DNA of 64,000 bases from AG2 sp036493735 (GCA_036493735.1 DASXPH010000024.1:1-64000), one strand, 5' to 3'. Shown: positions 39,699-49,502, counted from the stretch's first letter. Notes: a model not told the origin generated them from the sequence alone. Numbers and translations are program-made.

Positions 39699-41135
39699 AT
39701 GCATCATCAACTCCGCCCGCGCCGGCTTTTTCGAGCCGCGCTGACGGTAGCGCTGGCGGCCTCCTCTATCGTCATTGCCGCCTGCGGCCAATATCCCAAC
39801 TCCGTCTTTCACTCTCGAACAGACACCAATCGCGACGTCGGATTTCTCTTTGAGATCCTGATCTGGTTCGGATCGATCGTCTTCGTCGTCGTCGAAGCGG
39901 TCCTGATCTACACCCTCGTGCGCTTCCGTCGCCGCGGCACGCCGCGGCAGCCGGAACATGTACACGGCAACACGACGCTCGAGATCACGTGGACGGTCAT
40001 ACCCGCGGTGATCCTCATCTTCATCGCCATCCCGACGGTGCGCACGATCTTTCGCACGCAAAGCAAAGCGCGGAGCGACGCACTGCAGGTTGAGGTGATC
40101 GGACATCAGTGGTGGTGGGAGTTCAGATATCCGCAATTCACGATGCGGAGTCCGACCGGCAAGCTCGACACCGTCGTCACCGCGAACGAGCTGTATCTGC
40201 CGAAGGGCCGGACAGTGAATTTCACGCTCAAGTCCAACGACGTGATTCACTCATTCTGGATTCCATCGCTCTCGGGTAAGCGCGACCTCATCGCGAACCA
40301 TGTGAATTATCTGTGGTTCACACCGGATTCGTCGCCCACCACGGCGTTCAACGGATTCTGCGTCGAATACTGCGGCGCGTCGCACGCGAATATGCGATTC
40401 CGTACGTTCGTCGTGTCGCCTGACGAGTTCCAGAGCTGGATCTCGCACCAGGAGACACCCGCCGCGTTCGCCATCCCATCGCCGGCCCAAGCGCCAGCGA
40501 ACGTCGCCGCCGCGGTCGCGCAAAGCCCGCAGCTCGCGCAGTCGAAGGTTCCCGTCGGCGCACAGGTGCAACCGGAGCGGAACCTCGGAGGGAAGCCGGC
40601 GCTCGGCCACGCGACGGGAGCGAACGCGCCCACCGTTACGGCGGCCGGTCCGCCGGGCGTCGGCGTTCCTGCGGCGGCGAACGCCGCGGCGCAGACAACA
40701 GTCGCGCAGGCCGGGTTCATCGGCTTCTCGCCGGACAGCATGCCGGCGTACACGCGGCCAAAGACGCCGACGCCTACCGATGTTCAGTACACGGACATGT
40801 ATGGCGATCCGGCGCGCGGCGCCGAACTGCTGATGCATGGCCAGGGCGCTTGCCTCGGTTGCCACACGATTCGCGGCAACCCGAGCATGATCGGGCAGAT
40901 CGGACCGAACCTCACGCACGTCGGCAGTCGTACGACGATCGCCGCCGGGCTCTATCCGAACGATCGACGACACCTCGCGCTGTGGATCAAGAACGCGCGA
41001 AAAATGAAGCCGGGCGTGCTCATGCCCACGATCGGCCTCAACGAGTACGACCCGCAGTTAGGCACGACGATGAAGGCCGGTCTCACCGATCAGCAGATCG
41101 CCGACATCGTGGCCTACCTGCAGGCGCTGAAGTAG
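39699..41135 (+). CDS. ctaC: caa3-type cytochrome c oxidase subunit II with fused cytochrome c
   Basis: The 478-aa protein has a lipoprotein signal (SIVIAACGQY), two transmembrane helices (about 46-70 and 95-118), the CuA domain (HQWWWEFRYP; NDVIHSFWIPSLSG; FCVEYCGASHANM with Cys-Cys-His-Met ligands), a ~100-residue Ala/Pro/Gln-rich linker, and a C-terminal cytochrome c (CLGCH with distal Met in KPGVLMPTIG). The CuA site receives electrons and passes them to subunit I. The ATG at 39699 follows a GGAAAAAAGGA run; an open frame to 39561 is rejected. The fused cytochrome c marks it as caa3-type. Confidence 0.97.
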   Translation: MHHQLRPRRLFRAALTVALAASSIVIAACGQYPNSVFHSRTDTNRDVGFLFEILIWFGSIVFVVVEAVLIYTLVRFRRRGTPRQPEHVHGNTTLEITWTVIPAVILIFIAIPTVRTIFRTQSKARSDALQVEVIGHQWWWEFRYPQFTMRSPTGKLDTVVTANELYLPKGRTVNFTLKSNDVIHSFWIPSLSGKRDLIANHVNYLWFTPDSSPTTAFNGFCVEYCGASHANMRFRTFVVSPDEFQSWISHQETPAAFAIPSPAQAPANVAAAVAQSPQLAQSKVPVGAQVQPERNLGGKPALGHATGANAPTVTAAGPPGVGVPAAANAAAQTTVAQAGFIGFSPDSMPAYTRPKTPTPTDVQYTDMYGDPARGAELLMHGQGACLGCHTIRGNPSMIGQIGPNLTHVGSRTTIAAGLYPNDRRHLALWIKNARKMKPGVLMPTIGLNEYDPQLGTTMKAGLTDQQIADIVAYLQALK

Positions 41136-41180
41136 CAGTCGCCGTTCGCACTTCGACGAATTCCTTGGAGACATAGACGC

Positions 41181-43076
41181 ATGGCAACAACCGCCACCGC
41201 TCCAGCCTACGCCGGCGCTCGGGTGCACGCCGAAGAAGGGCTCTGGAGCTGGCTGACGACCGTCGATCACAAGCGCATCGCCGCGCTGTACCTCGGCACT
41301 TCCCTTTTCTGGTTCCTCGTCGGCGGTCTGGAGGCATCGATCATCCGCCTCCAACTCGCGTTCCCGAACGGACACGTCGTCTCGGCCGAGACGTACAACG
41401 AGCTGTTCACGATGCACGGCACGACCATGATCTTCCTCGTGGTGATGCCGCTGTCGGCCGCGTTTTTCAATCTGCTCATCCCGTTGCAAATAGGAGCAAG
41501 AGACGTGGCCTTTCCACGTCTCAATGCCTTCAGCTACTGGGTGTATCTGTTCGGCTCGATCTTCATGAACGTGTCGTGGTTCATCGGATCGGCGCCGGAC
41601 GGCGGATGGTTCGGCTACACTCCGCTCACGACGCTCGCCTATTCGAAGAATCTCAACATCGACTTCTGGGTGCTCGGCCTACAGATCCTCGGCGTGTCGT
41701 CGCTCGCCGCGGCATTCAACTTCATCACGACGATCGTCAACATGCGCGCGCCGGGTATGTACTTCATGCGCATGCCGATGTTCACCTGGATGGCGTTCAT
41801 CGTCCAGTTCCTGCTGGTGCTTGCGTTTCCCGTCATCACGATCGCGCTCGTCTTCCTTCAGTTCGATCGGTTCTTCGGGACGAACTTCTATGAGATCGCG
41901 CAGGGAGGAGACCCGCTGCTCTGGCAGCATCTGTTCTGGATCTTCGGCCATCCGGAGGTCTACATCCTGATTCTGCCGGCATTCGGTCTCGTATCGGAGA
42001 TCATTCCGACCTTCTCGCGCAAGCCGCTGTTCGGCTATCCCGTGATGGTGTACTCGGGCATGCTCATCGCCTTCCTCGGCTTCGGCGTGTGGGCCCACCA
42101 CATGTTCGCCGTTGGCATGGGCCCGATAGCGGATACGGTGTTCGGCGTTACGACAATGCTCATCGCCATCCCCACCGGCGTGAAGATCTTCAACTGGATC
42201 TTCACCATGTGGGGCGGTGACTTGCGCTTCACGACGGCGATGAAGTTCGCGATCTCGCTCGTGGGACTGTTCACCATTGGCGGTATCTCGGGCGTCATGC
42301 ACGCCTCGCCGCCGGCCGATCTCCAGCAGACCGACACATACTTCATCGTCGCGCACTTCCACTACGTGCTCGTTGCCGGCTCCATGATGGGACTGTTCGG
42401 CGGCGTTTATTACTACTTCCCGAAGTTCACCGGCCGTCTTCTCGACGAGACCCTCGGCTCGTGGCACTTCTGGCTCTTCTTCATCGGCGTGAATCTCACC
42501 TTCTTCCCGATGCACTTCTCGGGATTGTACGGGATGCCACGCCGCATCTATCGATATGACGTCGGCCAGGGCTGGGAGACCTTCAACCTGCTCAGCTCGA
42601 TCGGCGTCGCGTTCCAGATTCTCGGCGTCGGCGCCGGCTTCTGGAACTTCCTGCGGAGCAGAAAGAATGGTGTCATCGCCGGAGACGATCCGTGGGGCGC
42701 GCCAACGCTGGAGTGGTCGATTCCCTCTCCACCGCCGGACTACAACTTCGCGCGCATTCCCACGATTACGTCGCGATACCCGCTCTGGGAGGTGAAGTCA
42801 CCCGGGCTCACGAGCGATGTGCCCCACGCCCGCGCGCCACTCAGGCCCGTGCCGCCACGGCGTTTGCCAACGGCGCGTGAGCTCGGCATCCCGATGCCGA
42901 ACCCGTCGATCAAGCCGTTGTTCGTGGCGCTCTTCATGACGCTCATGTTTGCGTCGCTGATCGCGATTCACAAAGACAAGCTCCACCTGTCGATCGTTCT
43001 CGTGATTCTATTCGCGGGCGCGATGACGGCGTCCCTGTATGGCTGGCTCCTTACACCGCTCGAGGACGAGCACTAG
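41181..43076 (+). CDS. ctaD: Cytochrome c oxidase subunit I
   Basis: The 631-aa, 12-helix catalytic subunit holds heme a, heme a3 and CuB. Visible signatures are GTTMIFLVVMPLSAAFFNLL, the CuB/heme a3 region HLFWIFGHPEVYILILPAFG, WAHHMFAVGMG, and IVAHFHYVLVAGSMMGLFGG. The N-terminal His ligand for heme a lies in TMHGTTM. A long hydrophilic segment and two extra helices at the C-terminus resemble the extended subunit I of caa3 oxidases. It follows ctaC by 45 bp. Confidence 0.97.
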   Translation: MATTATAPAYAGARVHAEEGLWSWLTTVDHKRIAALYLGTSLFWFLVGGLEASIIRLQLAFPNGHVVSAETYNELFTMHGTTMIFLVVMPLSAAFFNLLIPLQIGARDVAFPRLNAFSYWVYLFGSIFMNVSWFIGSAPDGGWFGYTPLTTLAYSKNLNIDFWVLGLQILGVSSLAAAFNFITTIVNMRAPGMYFMRMPMFTWMAFIVQFLLVLAFPVITIALVFLQFDRFFGTNFYEIAQGGDPLLWQHLFWIFGHPEVYILILPAFGLVSEIIPTFSRKPLFGYPVMVYSGMLIAFLGFGVWAHHMFAVGMGPIADTVFGVTTMLIAIPTGVKIFNWIFTMWGGDLRFTTAMKFAISLVGLFTIGGISGVMHASPPADLQQTDTYFIVAHFHYVLVAGSMMGLFGGVYYYFPKFTGRLLDETLGSWHFWLFFIGVNLTFFPMHFSGLYGMPRRIYRYDVGQGWETFNLLSSIGVAFQILGVGAGFWNFLRSRKNGVIAGDDPWGAPTLEWSIPSPPPDYNFARIPTITSRYPLWEVKSPGLTSDVPHARAPLRPVPPRRLPTARELGIPMPNPSIKPLFVALFMTLMFASLIAIHKDKLHLSIVLVILFAGAMTASLYGWLLTPLEDEH

Positions 43077-43093
43077 TTCACGAATCCAACACG

Positions 43094-43813
43094 ATGTCTA
43101 CTTCGGCAATACCGCACGCGCACGCAGGCCATCCCCCGACGACCACCGGCCTCGATCACCGCAAGATCGCGATCTGGGCATTCATCGGCTCGGAGTGCAT
43201 GCTGTTCGCGTCGTTGATCTCGACATATCTGATTTACAAGGGACGCAGCGTCGTCGGCCCCTTCCCGCACGAGTGGTGGTGTGCGGCGACCAAGGCCACG
43301 TCGGCAACCGGCCCGATCGCCGGCTGTCCCGCGGGCCAGCTATACAAGCCGATCCTCAACATTCCGATCACGTCTCAATCGACATTCGTCCTGCTGATGT
43401 CGTCGCTGGCGATGGTGCTCGCGCTCGCCGCCGTCGAGAACAAGGACAAGCCGGGTTGGGCAGGTCCCGGTTGGGGCGGCAGGCTGCTCGAGTCGTCGAA
43501 ACTCTGGCTGTTGGCGACGGCGATTCTTGGCGCGGGATTCCTCTGCTACCAGGCGTACGAGTTCACGTCGTTCGTGAACGAAGGCCTGACCATCAGGACC
43601 AATCTCTTTGGCTCCTCGTTCTTCACGCTCACGGGTTTCCACGGCGCGCACGTGACGGCAGGCGTTCTCTGGCTGGTGACGCTGCTGGGAATCGATATGA
43701 AGCGTGGTCTTGGTCCTCGCGACGCGCTTCTCGTCGATATCTCGGCGCTATACTGGCACTTCGTGGACGTCGTCTGGATTGCGATCTTCACGCTCGTCTA
43801 CCTCATTCGCTAG
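43094..43813 (+). CDS. ctaE: Cytochrome c oxidase subunit III
   Basis: The 239-aa membrane protein has five or more helices and the subunit III pattern: KIAIWAFIGSECMLFASLIS, LLATAILGAGFLCYQAYEF, FFTLTGFHGAHVTAGVLWLV with conserved HxxHV, and ALYWHFVDVVWIAIFTLVYL. It starts 17 bp after ctaD. It stabilises the oxidase and proton uptake. The long His-rich N-terminus (IPHAHAGHPPTTTGLDHRK) is slightly unusual. Confidence 0.95.
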   Translation: MSTSAIPHAHAGHPPTTTGLDHRKIAIWAFIGSECMLFASLISTYLIYKGRSVVGPFPHEWWCAATKATSATGPIAGCPAGQLYKPILNIPITSQSTFVLLMSSLAMVLALAAVENKDKPGWAGPGWGGRLLESSKLWLLATAILGAGFLCYQAYEFTSFVNEGLTIRTNLFGSSFFTLTGFHGAHVTAGVLWLVTLLGIDMKRGLGPRDALLVDISALYWHFVDVVWIAIFTLVYLIR

Positions 43814-43824
43814 CGGCGATTCCT

Positions 43825-44193
43825 ATGGCTCACGAACCTGTGCACAGCACTCCACTCTCCGAAGCGTCGGCGCAAGCGCACATCGCCGAGGGTGAGGTGC
43901 ACGAGCATCCGACGTGGCACACCTACAAGTGGGTCGCGCTCATCCTCACGGTGATCACGATCGTCGAGGTCTGGGTGTACTACATCCCCGCCTTTGTCGC
44001 ATCGCGATTGTTCGTCCCGGCATTGCTCATCATGTCGGCAGTCAAGTTCGCGATCGTCGTCCTCTTCTACATGCACCTGAAGTACGATCACAAGCTCTTC
44101 CGCGCGCTGTTCACCGGACCGCTCATCATCGCGGTGACAACGATCGTCGCGTTGATGTTCCTTTTCGCGAAGCTCGTCATTCGCACGGGCTGA
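43825..44193 (+). CDS. ctaF: Cytochrome c oxidase subunit IV-like protein
   Basis: The 122-aa protein has a His/Glu-rich N-terminal tail and three transmembrane helices (WVALILTVITIVEVWVYYIP, LFVPALLIMSAVKFAIVVLF, LIIAVTTIVALMFLFAKLVI). The motif SAVKFAIVVLFYMHLKYDHK is typical of caa3 oxidase subunit IV. It starts 11 bp after ctaE and is followed 9 bp later by ctaG. The ATG at 43825 is well placed; a much longer frame upstream would overlap ctaE and is rejected. Confidence 0.9.
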   Translation: MAHEPVHSTPLSEASAQAHIAEGEVHEHPTWHTYKWVALILTVITIVEVWVYYIPAFVASRLFVPALLIMSAVKFAIVVLFYMHLKYDHKLFRALFTGPLIIAVTTIVALMFLFAKLVIRTG

Positions 44194-44202
44194 TCGCGAT
44201 CG

Positions 44203-45084
44203 TTGCTCGTTGTGATCCCATCGCTGCACGTCTTTGCTCTGCTGCACGCTGGCGCGACGCTCAGTGCGTCGGGCTTCTCCGTGCACGCGAGCACCGTGGT
44301 GGGAATCCTCGCGCTGGCGGCGCTGTATCAGTGGCGCAGCCGCGTTCACATACATGACCGCCGGCAACCGCTCGAACGAACCAGGACCGCGGTCTTCGCA
44401 GCAGCGCTGCTGATTCTGTTCTTCTCGCTCAATGGCTGGCTGCACGACCTGAGCGATTACTACCTCTTCAGCGCGCACATGCTGCAGCACTTGCTGCTCG
44501 CACTCGTCGTCGCGCCGCTATTGATCATGGGCACACCCGGCTGGATGCTGAGGCCCGCGCTCCGTGTTCGTTGGGTTCGGTTCGTAGCGGGGTGGGTAAC
44601 GCGACCATGGCGAGCGTTCGCGATCTTCAACGTCGTGCTCGCCGCCTGGCACCTGCCGCCGTTATACAACCTCGCGATGGCGCATCATCCGGTGCACATC
44701 GTCCAGCACCTCATGTTCCTGATCGCCTCGGTGCTGATGTGGTGGCCGATCCTCAGTCCATTGCCGGAGCTTCCGCGACTCGCCTACCCCATGCAGATGC
44801 TCTATCTCTTTTTGATGAGCATCCCGATGTCGATCGTGGCGGTATACATCGCGCTGGCAGATTCGGTGCTCTATCCCGCTTATGCGAGCGCGCCAAGAAT
44901 CTGGGGTATATCACCGATGCAGGACCAGCTCATCGGCGGTCTCATCATGTGGATCCCCGGCGGCTTGTTCTTTTTCGCGATTATCTCGGTCATTTTCTTC
45001 AGATGGCAGCAGCACGACGGCGACGAAACCGTAGCCGGAGCTCAGGTCGCGGCGCCGATCGAACAATTGCCGCTGCCGCAGTAA
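44203..45084 (+). CDS. ctaG: Cytochrome c oxidase assembly factor CtaG (Caa3_CtaG family)
   Basis: The 293-aa multi-pass protein matches caa3-type CtaG: YYLFSAHMLQHLLLALVVAP, GTPGWMLRPALR, HLPPLYNLAMAHHPVHIVQHL and a long hydrophobic tail with IMWIPGGLFFFAIISVIFF. Conserved His residues in the middle may handle copper for CuB assembly. It starts with TTG at 44203, 9 bp after ctaF. Completes the operon ctaC-ctaD-ctaE-ctaF-ctaG. The C-terminal tail (about 25 aa) is hydrophilic. Confidence 0.92.
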   Translation: MLVVIPSLHVFALLHAGATLSASGFSVHASTVVGILALAALYQWRSRVHIHDRRQPLERTRTAVFAAALLILFFSLNGWLHDLSDYYLFSAHMLQHLLLALVVAPLLIMGTPGWMLRPALRVRWVRFVAGWVTRPWRAFAIFNVVLAAWHLPPLYNLAMAHHPVHIVQHLMFLIASVLMWWPILSPLPELPRLAYPMQMLYLFLMSIPMSIVAVYIALADSVLYPAYASAPRIWGISPMQDQLIGGLIMWIPGGLFFFAIISVIFFRWQQHDGDETVAGAQVAAPIEQLPLPQ

Positions 45085-45090
45085 ATCGTC

Positions 45091-45122
45091 AGAAGGGACT
45101 GGGGGCTGCCCCACTCCCTTCT
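45091..45122 (+). terminator. Stem-loop after ctaG
   Basis: AGAAGGGA (45091-45098) pairs with TCCCTTCT (45115-45122) across one C-C mismatch and then TGGGG/CCCCA. No U-run follows, so it may be a weak terminator or processing site before the next gene. Confidence 0.5.
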
Positions 45123-45142
45123 GCTCACGTAGAGGTTGCATC

Positions 45143-46429
45143 ATGAGCACTACCCTCCTGCCGCCTGCCGAGCAGCTCGGCACGGTCGAGCGTCGACCGC
45201 CGCGTGCAGTCGATGGACCGAAGCGGTCGCGAGAACGACTTCTGTCACTGGACGTCTTCCGCGGGATCACCGTGGCGGGAATGCTGCTCGTCAATGATCC
45301 GGGGACCTGGAGCGCGATCTATCCGCCGCTGGAGCACGCAGAGTGGAATGGCTGGACTCCGACGGATCTCGTCTTCCCATTCTTCCTGTTCATCGTCGGC
45401 ATCACGACCCACCTGTCGCTGAGTGCGCGACGCGCTCGCGGTGCTGACGAGAGCGACATTCGCCGCCAGATCCTGCGTCGCGGCGCGATGATCTTTCTGC
45501 TCGGATTCCTGCTGAACGGATTTCCCTTCTTCACCTGGGGAGACGTGAGCGGCATCGCCGATCCGAGCTTCCTGCAACGCGTCGTGGATCGACTGTATCA
45601 CTGGCGGATCATGGGGGTCCTGCAGCGCATCGGCCTCGCCTACATGTGCGCCGCGCTTCTCACGCAGAGGGCAAGCGTGAAGCGCATCGTCGTCACGGCG
45701 GGTGCTCTCCTGCTCGGCTACTGGGTGGCGATGACGATGCTCCCCGTACCGGGCAGCAATGGCACTCTGGGTGGTCTGTTGCTCGATGTTCCGTCCGGCA
45801 CCATGGCGGCGTATTGGGACCGCTTCTTCCTCGATTGGAGCCGTTTCGGCCTAGGAAATCACATCTGGAGCGGAAGCGTCACGTTCGACCCCGAAGGATT
45901 GTTCTCGACGATCCCCGCGATCTGCACGGCGATGCTCGGTGTGCTCGCCGGGCGATGGATCGGTACCAACCGGCCAATCGAGGAACGGCTCAATGGACTC
46001 TTCGCCGCCGGCTGTCTGGCGATGATGTTCGGCATGATCTGGAATTGGGGTTTTCCGATCAACAAGAGCATCTGGACCAGCTCTTATGTCCTGTTCTGTG
46101 CCGGACTCGCCGCCGTGTCGATCGGAACGATCATGTGGCTCGTGGACGTCCAGGGCTCCCGTCGCTGGACGAAGTTTTTCGTCATCTACGGCACGAACCC
46201 GCTGATCGCGTTCATGGGCTCGGGACTGCTCGCACGTCTCATCTACTCGGTCATTTTCGTGCGCTATGACGGCCAGCGCGTGCCACTCGAGAGTGCGATA
46301 TACCAGTCGCTGTTCGCGTCGTGGCTCACCCCAGTGAACGCGTCTCTGGCGTTCGCGCTCTGCTTCGTGGGGCTCTGGTACTGCATCCTCTTGGGCCTCT
46401 ATCGTCGGCAGATCTTCCTCAAGGTCTGA
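45143..46429 (+). CDS. DUF5009/HGSNAT-like membrane acyltransferase
   Basis: The 428-aa protein begins with a hydrophilic tail and then SLDVFRGITVAGMLLVNDPG, the signature of the DUF5009/heparan-alpha-glucosaminide N-acetyltransferase family. About ten transmembrane segments follow, including TDLVFPFFLFIVGITTHLSL and MGVLQRIGLAYMCAALL. The family transfers acetyl groups to amino sugars across the membrane or acts in glycan modification. The bacterial substrate is unknown. Glycosylasparaginase and NamZ elsewhere in the window hint at glycan turnover, but these genes are not adjacent. Confidence 0.88.
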   Translation: MSTTLLPPAEQLGTVERRPPRAVDGPKRSRERLLSLDVFRGITVAGMLLVNDPGTWSAIYPPLEHAEWNGWTPTDLVFPFFLFIVGITTHLSLSARRARGADESDIRRQILRRGAMIFLLGFLLNGFPFFTWGDVSGIADPSFLQRVVDRLYHWRIMGVLQRIGLAYMCAALLTQRASVKRIVVTAGALLLGYWVAMTMLPVPGSNGTLGGLLLDVPSGTMAAYWDRFFLDWSRFGLGNHIWSGSVTFDPEGLFSTIPAICTAMLGVLAGRWIGTNRPIEERLNGLFAAGCLAMMFGMIWNWGFPINKSIWTSSYVLFCAGLAAVSIGTIMWLVDVQGSRRWTKFFVIYGTNPLIAFMGSGLLARLIYSVIFVRYDGQRVPLESAIYQSLFASWLTPVNASLAFALCFVGLWYCILLGLYRRQIFLKV

Positions 46430-46530
46430 CGCCCCAAATGCTTGGCGACTCCGACCCCCACTCACGAGTGGAGCGAATCCGCACGCACCGGGTACAGAGC
46501 TCTGGAACACGAGTTGCCAACTCCATCACT

Positions 46531-48207
46531 ATGAGCGCGAGTCGTAAGAACCTCCGCCGAAGAGTGGCGCGCGCCGTCCGGCGATTCGCGCTCACCACCC
46601 TCTGCGCGTGGATGGGCGTATGCGTGGTCGCGGCCGAGGCCCAGGCGGCGAGCGGTCCTGTGGCGCAGATCAGTCAAGCGGCGCAGCAAGACGTGACGGC
46701 CGGCGACTCCACGGCAGGTGGGTCGCGTAAACCAGGAATTCGCCCCAAATCCAAGCGCAGGCGGCGAAGCGCTTCACGAAGCAGTGTGAGTCGTGGCGAG
46801 GTGGCCAATCGCCCGGCGACGCTCTCGTGGATGTCGCCTCGAGGTGTCGAATCGCTGTCGGATGCGCTGGGGGCGGCGCTCACGCAGCACACGCGCAGCG
46901 GACGATGGGGCGTGATGGTTGTCTCGCTCACGCGCGGCGATACGCTCTTCCGTTCCAGTCCGGAGGCGATGATGCAGCCGGCGTCGACGATGAAGATGTA
47001 CACGTCGGTGCTCGCTCTCGACCGCTTTGGTCCGGACTACCAACTGAAGACCACCGTACTTCGCGAGGGTCAGCTCGGCGCGGATGGTACGCTCGAGGGC
47101 AGCCTCTATCTGCGTGGCGGTGGCGACCCGTCGCTCTCGCCCCGATTCTGGGGGGCCGTCAATCCAATGGATTCGTTGGCGCACCTGATCGCTGCCGCCG
47201 GGGTCCGCCACGTTCGGGGCGACATCGTTGGTGACGCTGGCGCGTTCGACTCTCAGCTCGTTCCCGAGGGATGGCAGTCACGCTACCTGGGCGCCGCTTA
47301 CGCCGCCCGTGTATCCGCGCTGTCGCTGGACGAGAATCTCGTGTGGGTGGTAGTACAGGCCGACGGCAAGAAGGCGGTCGTGTCACTGGATCCGGCGACG
47401 ACGACCATTCCGGTGCAGAGCACCGTTCGTGTGGTGGGAGGCAGCGGCGGTCGCATCAGCGCCGTTAGGCAGAAGGACGGCAGCATTCTCGTCCGCGGGA
47501 CCATAGGCGCCTCGGCCGCACCGCAGCGGTATTCCCTGGTCGCCGACGACCCGGCCTCGTTCGCCACCGGTGCGTTGCGGGCGGCGCTCGAGAAAGCCGG
47601 CGTCACCATCGACGGCCGGGTTACTGTCGGTTCGACGCCGAGCAACGCGACCGAAGTCGCTGCGCTCGCATCACCGACGCTCGCGAACATCATCGCCGAG
47701 ATGAATCGCGAGAGCATCAATCTTTACGCCGAGCTGCTCTTCCGCGACGCCGCGCATGCGGCGAACCCAGACCAGGTCGGCTCGGCTCAGACGGGACTCA
47801 CCACCCTCCGCGCGCTGCTCGCCGACAAAGTGCATGCACATGCCGAAGACGTTCAGGTCTCCGATGGCAGCGGTCTCTCCGTGCTGGACCGGGTGACACC
47901 GCGATCGATGGTGGAGCTTCTCTCCTACGCGCACCAAGCGCCATGGGGCGCGACCTTCCACGCGTCGCTGCCGCTCGAGGGAGAGTCGGGAACGCTGCGG
48001 CATCGTGCCCGCTTCACTCCGGCGCGAGGCAACCTGCACGCCAAGACCGGCACGACGAACACGGTTGCGTCGTTAGGCGGATACGTCACGGCCAAAGACG
48101 GTGAGATCCTCGCTTTCTCGTTCATCTACAACGGCAGCGATCGCTGGAACGCCAAGCTGGCGATGGATCAGATGGGAGCGACGCTGGCGGAGTTCGTCCG
48201 CGAATAA
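46531..48207 (+). CDS. dacB: D-alanyl-D-alanine carboxypeptidase/endopeptidase (PBP4 class)
   Basis: The 558-aa protein is exported (basic N-terminus, then FALTTLCAWMGVCVVAAEAQA). It contains the penicillin-binding motifs SxxK (PASTMKMYTSVLALD), SxN (MNRESINLYAELLFR) and KTG (HAKTGTTNTVASLGGYV), with a large insert domain between SxxK and SxN as in PBP4. It trims or cleaves peptidoglycan crosslinks. A basic, Ser-rich stretch (RKPGIRPKSKRRRRSASRSS) follows the signal. The ATG at 46531 is chosen; an upstream frame overlaps the acyltransferase gene. Confidence 0.93.
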   Translation: MSASRKNLRRRVARAVRRFALTTLCAWMGVCVVAAEAQAASGPVAQISQAAQQDVTAGDSTAGGSRKPGIRPKSKRRRRSASRSSVSRGEVANRPATLSWMSPRGVESLSDALGAALTQHTRSGRWGVMVVSLTRGDTLFRSSPEAMMQPASTMKMYTSVLALDRFGPDYQLKTTVLREGQLGADGTLEGSLYLRGGGDPSLSPRFWGAVNPMDSLAHLIAAAGVRHVRGDIVGDAGAFDSQLVPEGWQSRYLGAAYAARVSALSLDENLVWVVVQADGKKAVVSLDPATTTIPVQSTVRVVGGSGGRISAVRQKDGSILVRGTIGASAAPQRYSLVADDPASFATGALRAALEKAGVTIDGRVTVGSTPSNATEVAALASPTLANIIAEMNRESINLYAELLFRDAAHAANPDQVGSAQTGLTTLRALLADKVHAHAEDVQVSDGSGLSVLDRVTPRSMVELLSYAHQAPWGATFHASLPLEGESGTLRHRARFTPARGNLHAKTGTTNTVASLGGYVTAKDGEILAFSFIYNGSDRWNAKLAMDQMGATLAEFVRE

Positions 48208-48239
48208 TTGCTGTCCAGCAGTTCTGCGTGCCACGCCGC

Positions 48240-48255
48240 ATCGCGACGTCGCGAT
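48240..48255. other. Perfect 16-bp palindrome between convergent genes
   Basis: ATCGCGACGTCGCGAT is self-complementary and lies in the 83 bp between dacB and the saccharopine dehydrogenase-like gene. Stem without a proper loop; terminator, operator or chance are all possible. Confidence 0.4.
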
Positions 48256-48290
48256 CCTTCTTTCGGTGGAGCGAGATCACCGCGCGCGGC

Positions 48291-49436
48291 TCAGGCGACT
48301 TCCCTGATCTCCACCCCTCGTTTGCCCAACTCCGCGATGTACTGCTCCGCGGGGATGCACTCGTCAGGCGTGTGCACGCCCGCCGGCTTCACCTGCCCGC
48401 GCACCTGCATCATGCTCGTGATCGAGAGCGAATAGCCCGTGGTGCGCATCATCGCGCTGATGTGGTGCTTCTCGTCGTAGCGATCGATCAACTCCCAGGT
48501 CAGCGATTTCGGCTTGCCGCCTTTGGTGCCGCTCACGACGACGCGCAACGCCACCAGATCTCTGCCCTCACGCTTCGTTAGGCGCGGCCCGACGATCGCC
48601 ATGAACGCGTCACGAGGCACCACCTTCAACCCGTTCACATCGACGGGATCGAGGTCGAGCAGCCCCAGGTCGCGAATTGCTTCCATGCGCTCCGCGTGCC
48701 CGGGATACCGCAACGTCTTGTACTCCATCTCCGGGATCTTGTCCTCGTAGCGGAACGCCATCGTGGACAGACCGCCGGCGGTATGGAACGCCTCGAGCTC
48801 GCCAACGCCATTCCCGAAGCTCACGGGCTCGATCTCCGACAACGCGCGGACCTGCGTTCGCTTACCTCGGCGCAACACCCAGGAGAGGGTCGTGTAGTAG
48901 TCGAGCACGCCCTCCAGCGAATACACAATCTGATAGTTCAGTGGTGGTTCCGGATTCTGCGGCAAACCACCGACGTAGATGCGAACTGATCGTACCGAAT
49001 CCAGTTGGCGAATGCCGTACTCGGCGAGAATGTTGACCATTCCCGGCGCGAGACCGGAATCGGGTACAACGGTGATGTTCTTCCGTTTCGCCTCGGCATC
49101 GAGAGTTTTCTGCTCGTTGACTATCTCCGTATTGCCGCCGAGATCCGTGAAGTGCACGCCCGATTCAACGGCGAGACGCGCCATGTCGAAGTTGAAGTAG
49201 TATGGAATGGCGCTCATCACGGCGTCGCATTCCCGCATCAAGCCGCGCACGGCGTCTTCGTCACGCACGTCGAGTGGCGTCGGAAGCAAACGCCGACCCG
49301 AGTACGGCGCGAGGAAAGAGGGCAGATGACTGATCTTCAGATCAGCCAACCGTACTTGCTCTACCTCCTTGTCCTGCAGCAAATCAAACGCGCAAGCAGA
49401 GCCCTGTAGCCCCGCTCCGAGAACGAGCATCCGCAT
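48291..49436 (-). CDS. Saccharopine dehydrogenase-like oxidoreductase
   Basis: The predicted 381-aa protein has an N-terminal Rossmann motif (MLVLGAGLQGSACAFDLLQD) and the saccharopine dehydrogenase pattern FTDLGGNTEIVNEQKTLDAE, VVPDSGLAPGMVNILAEYGI and a C-terminal catalytic-like domain (ISAMMRTTGYSLSITSMMQV). These enzymes reduce saccharopine or act on related amino-acid substrates. Two in-frame ATGs exist at 49475 and 49436; the latter follows GGAG and begins the Rossmann strand. It is divergent from the CoA-binding protein gene. The reaction is not proven. Confidence 0.8.
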   Translation of the reverse strand: MRMLVLGAGLQGSACAFDLLQDKEVEQVRLADLKISHLPSFLAPYSGRRLLPTPLDVRDEDAVRGLMRECDAVMSAIPYYFNFDMARLAVESGVHFTDLGGNTEIVNEQKTLDAEAKRKNITVVPDSGLAPGMVNILAEYGIRQLDSVRSVRIYVGGLPQNPEPPLNYQIVYSLEGVLDYYTTLSWVLRRGKRTQVRALSEIEPVSFGNGVGELEAFHTAGGLSTMAFRYEDKIPEMEYKTLRYPGHAERMEAIRDLGLLDLDPVDVNGLKVVPRDAFMAIVGPRLTKREGRDLVALRVVVSGTKGGKPKSLTWELIDRYDEKHHISAMMRTTGYSLSITSMMQVRGQVKPAGVHTPDECIPAEQYIAELGKRGVEIREVA

Positions 49437-49502
49437 TTCAGAAACGTCTCCAGAAAGAATCGGATCTACGGCCACCGGGAAACTAAACGCGTCGCTTGGC
49501 CC

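Noticed and set aside
43039..43824. Long N-terminal extension of the subunit IV gene
   Set aside because: The extension overlaps ctaE in another frame and is Arg-rich; the ATG at 43825 gives the family N-terminus.
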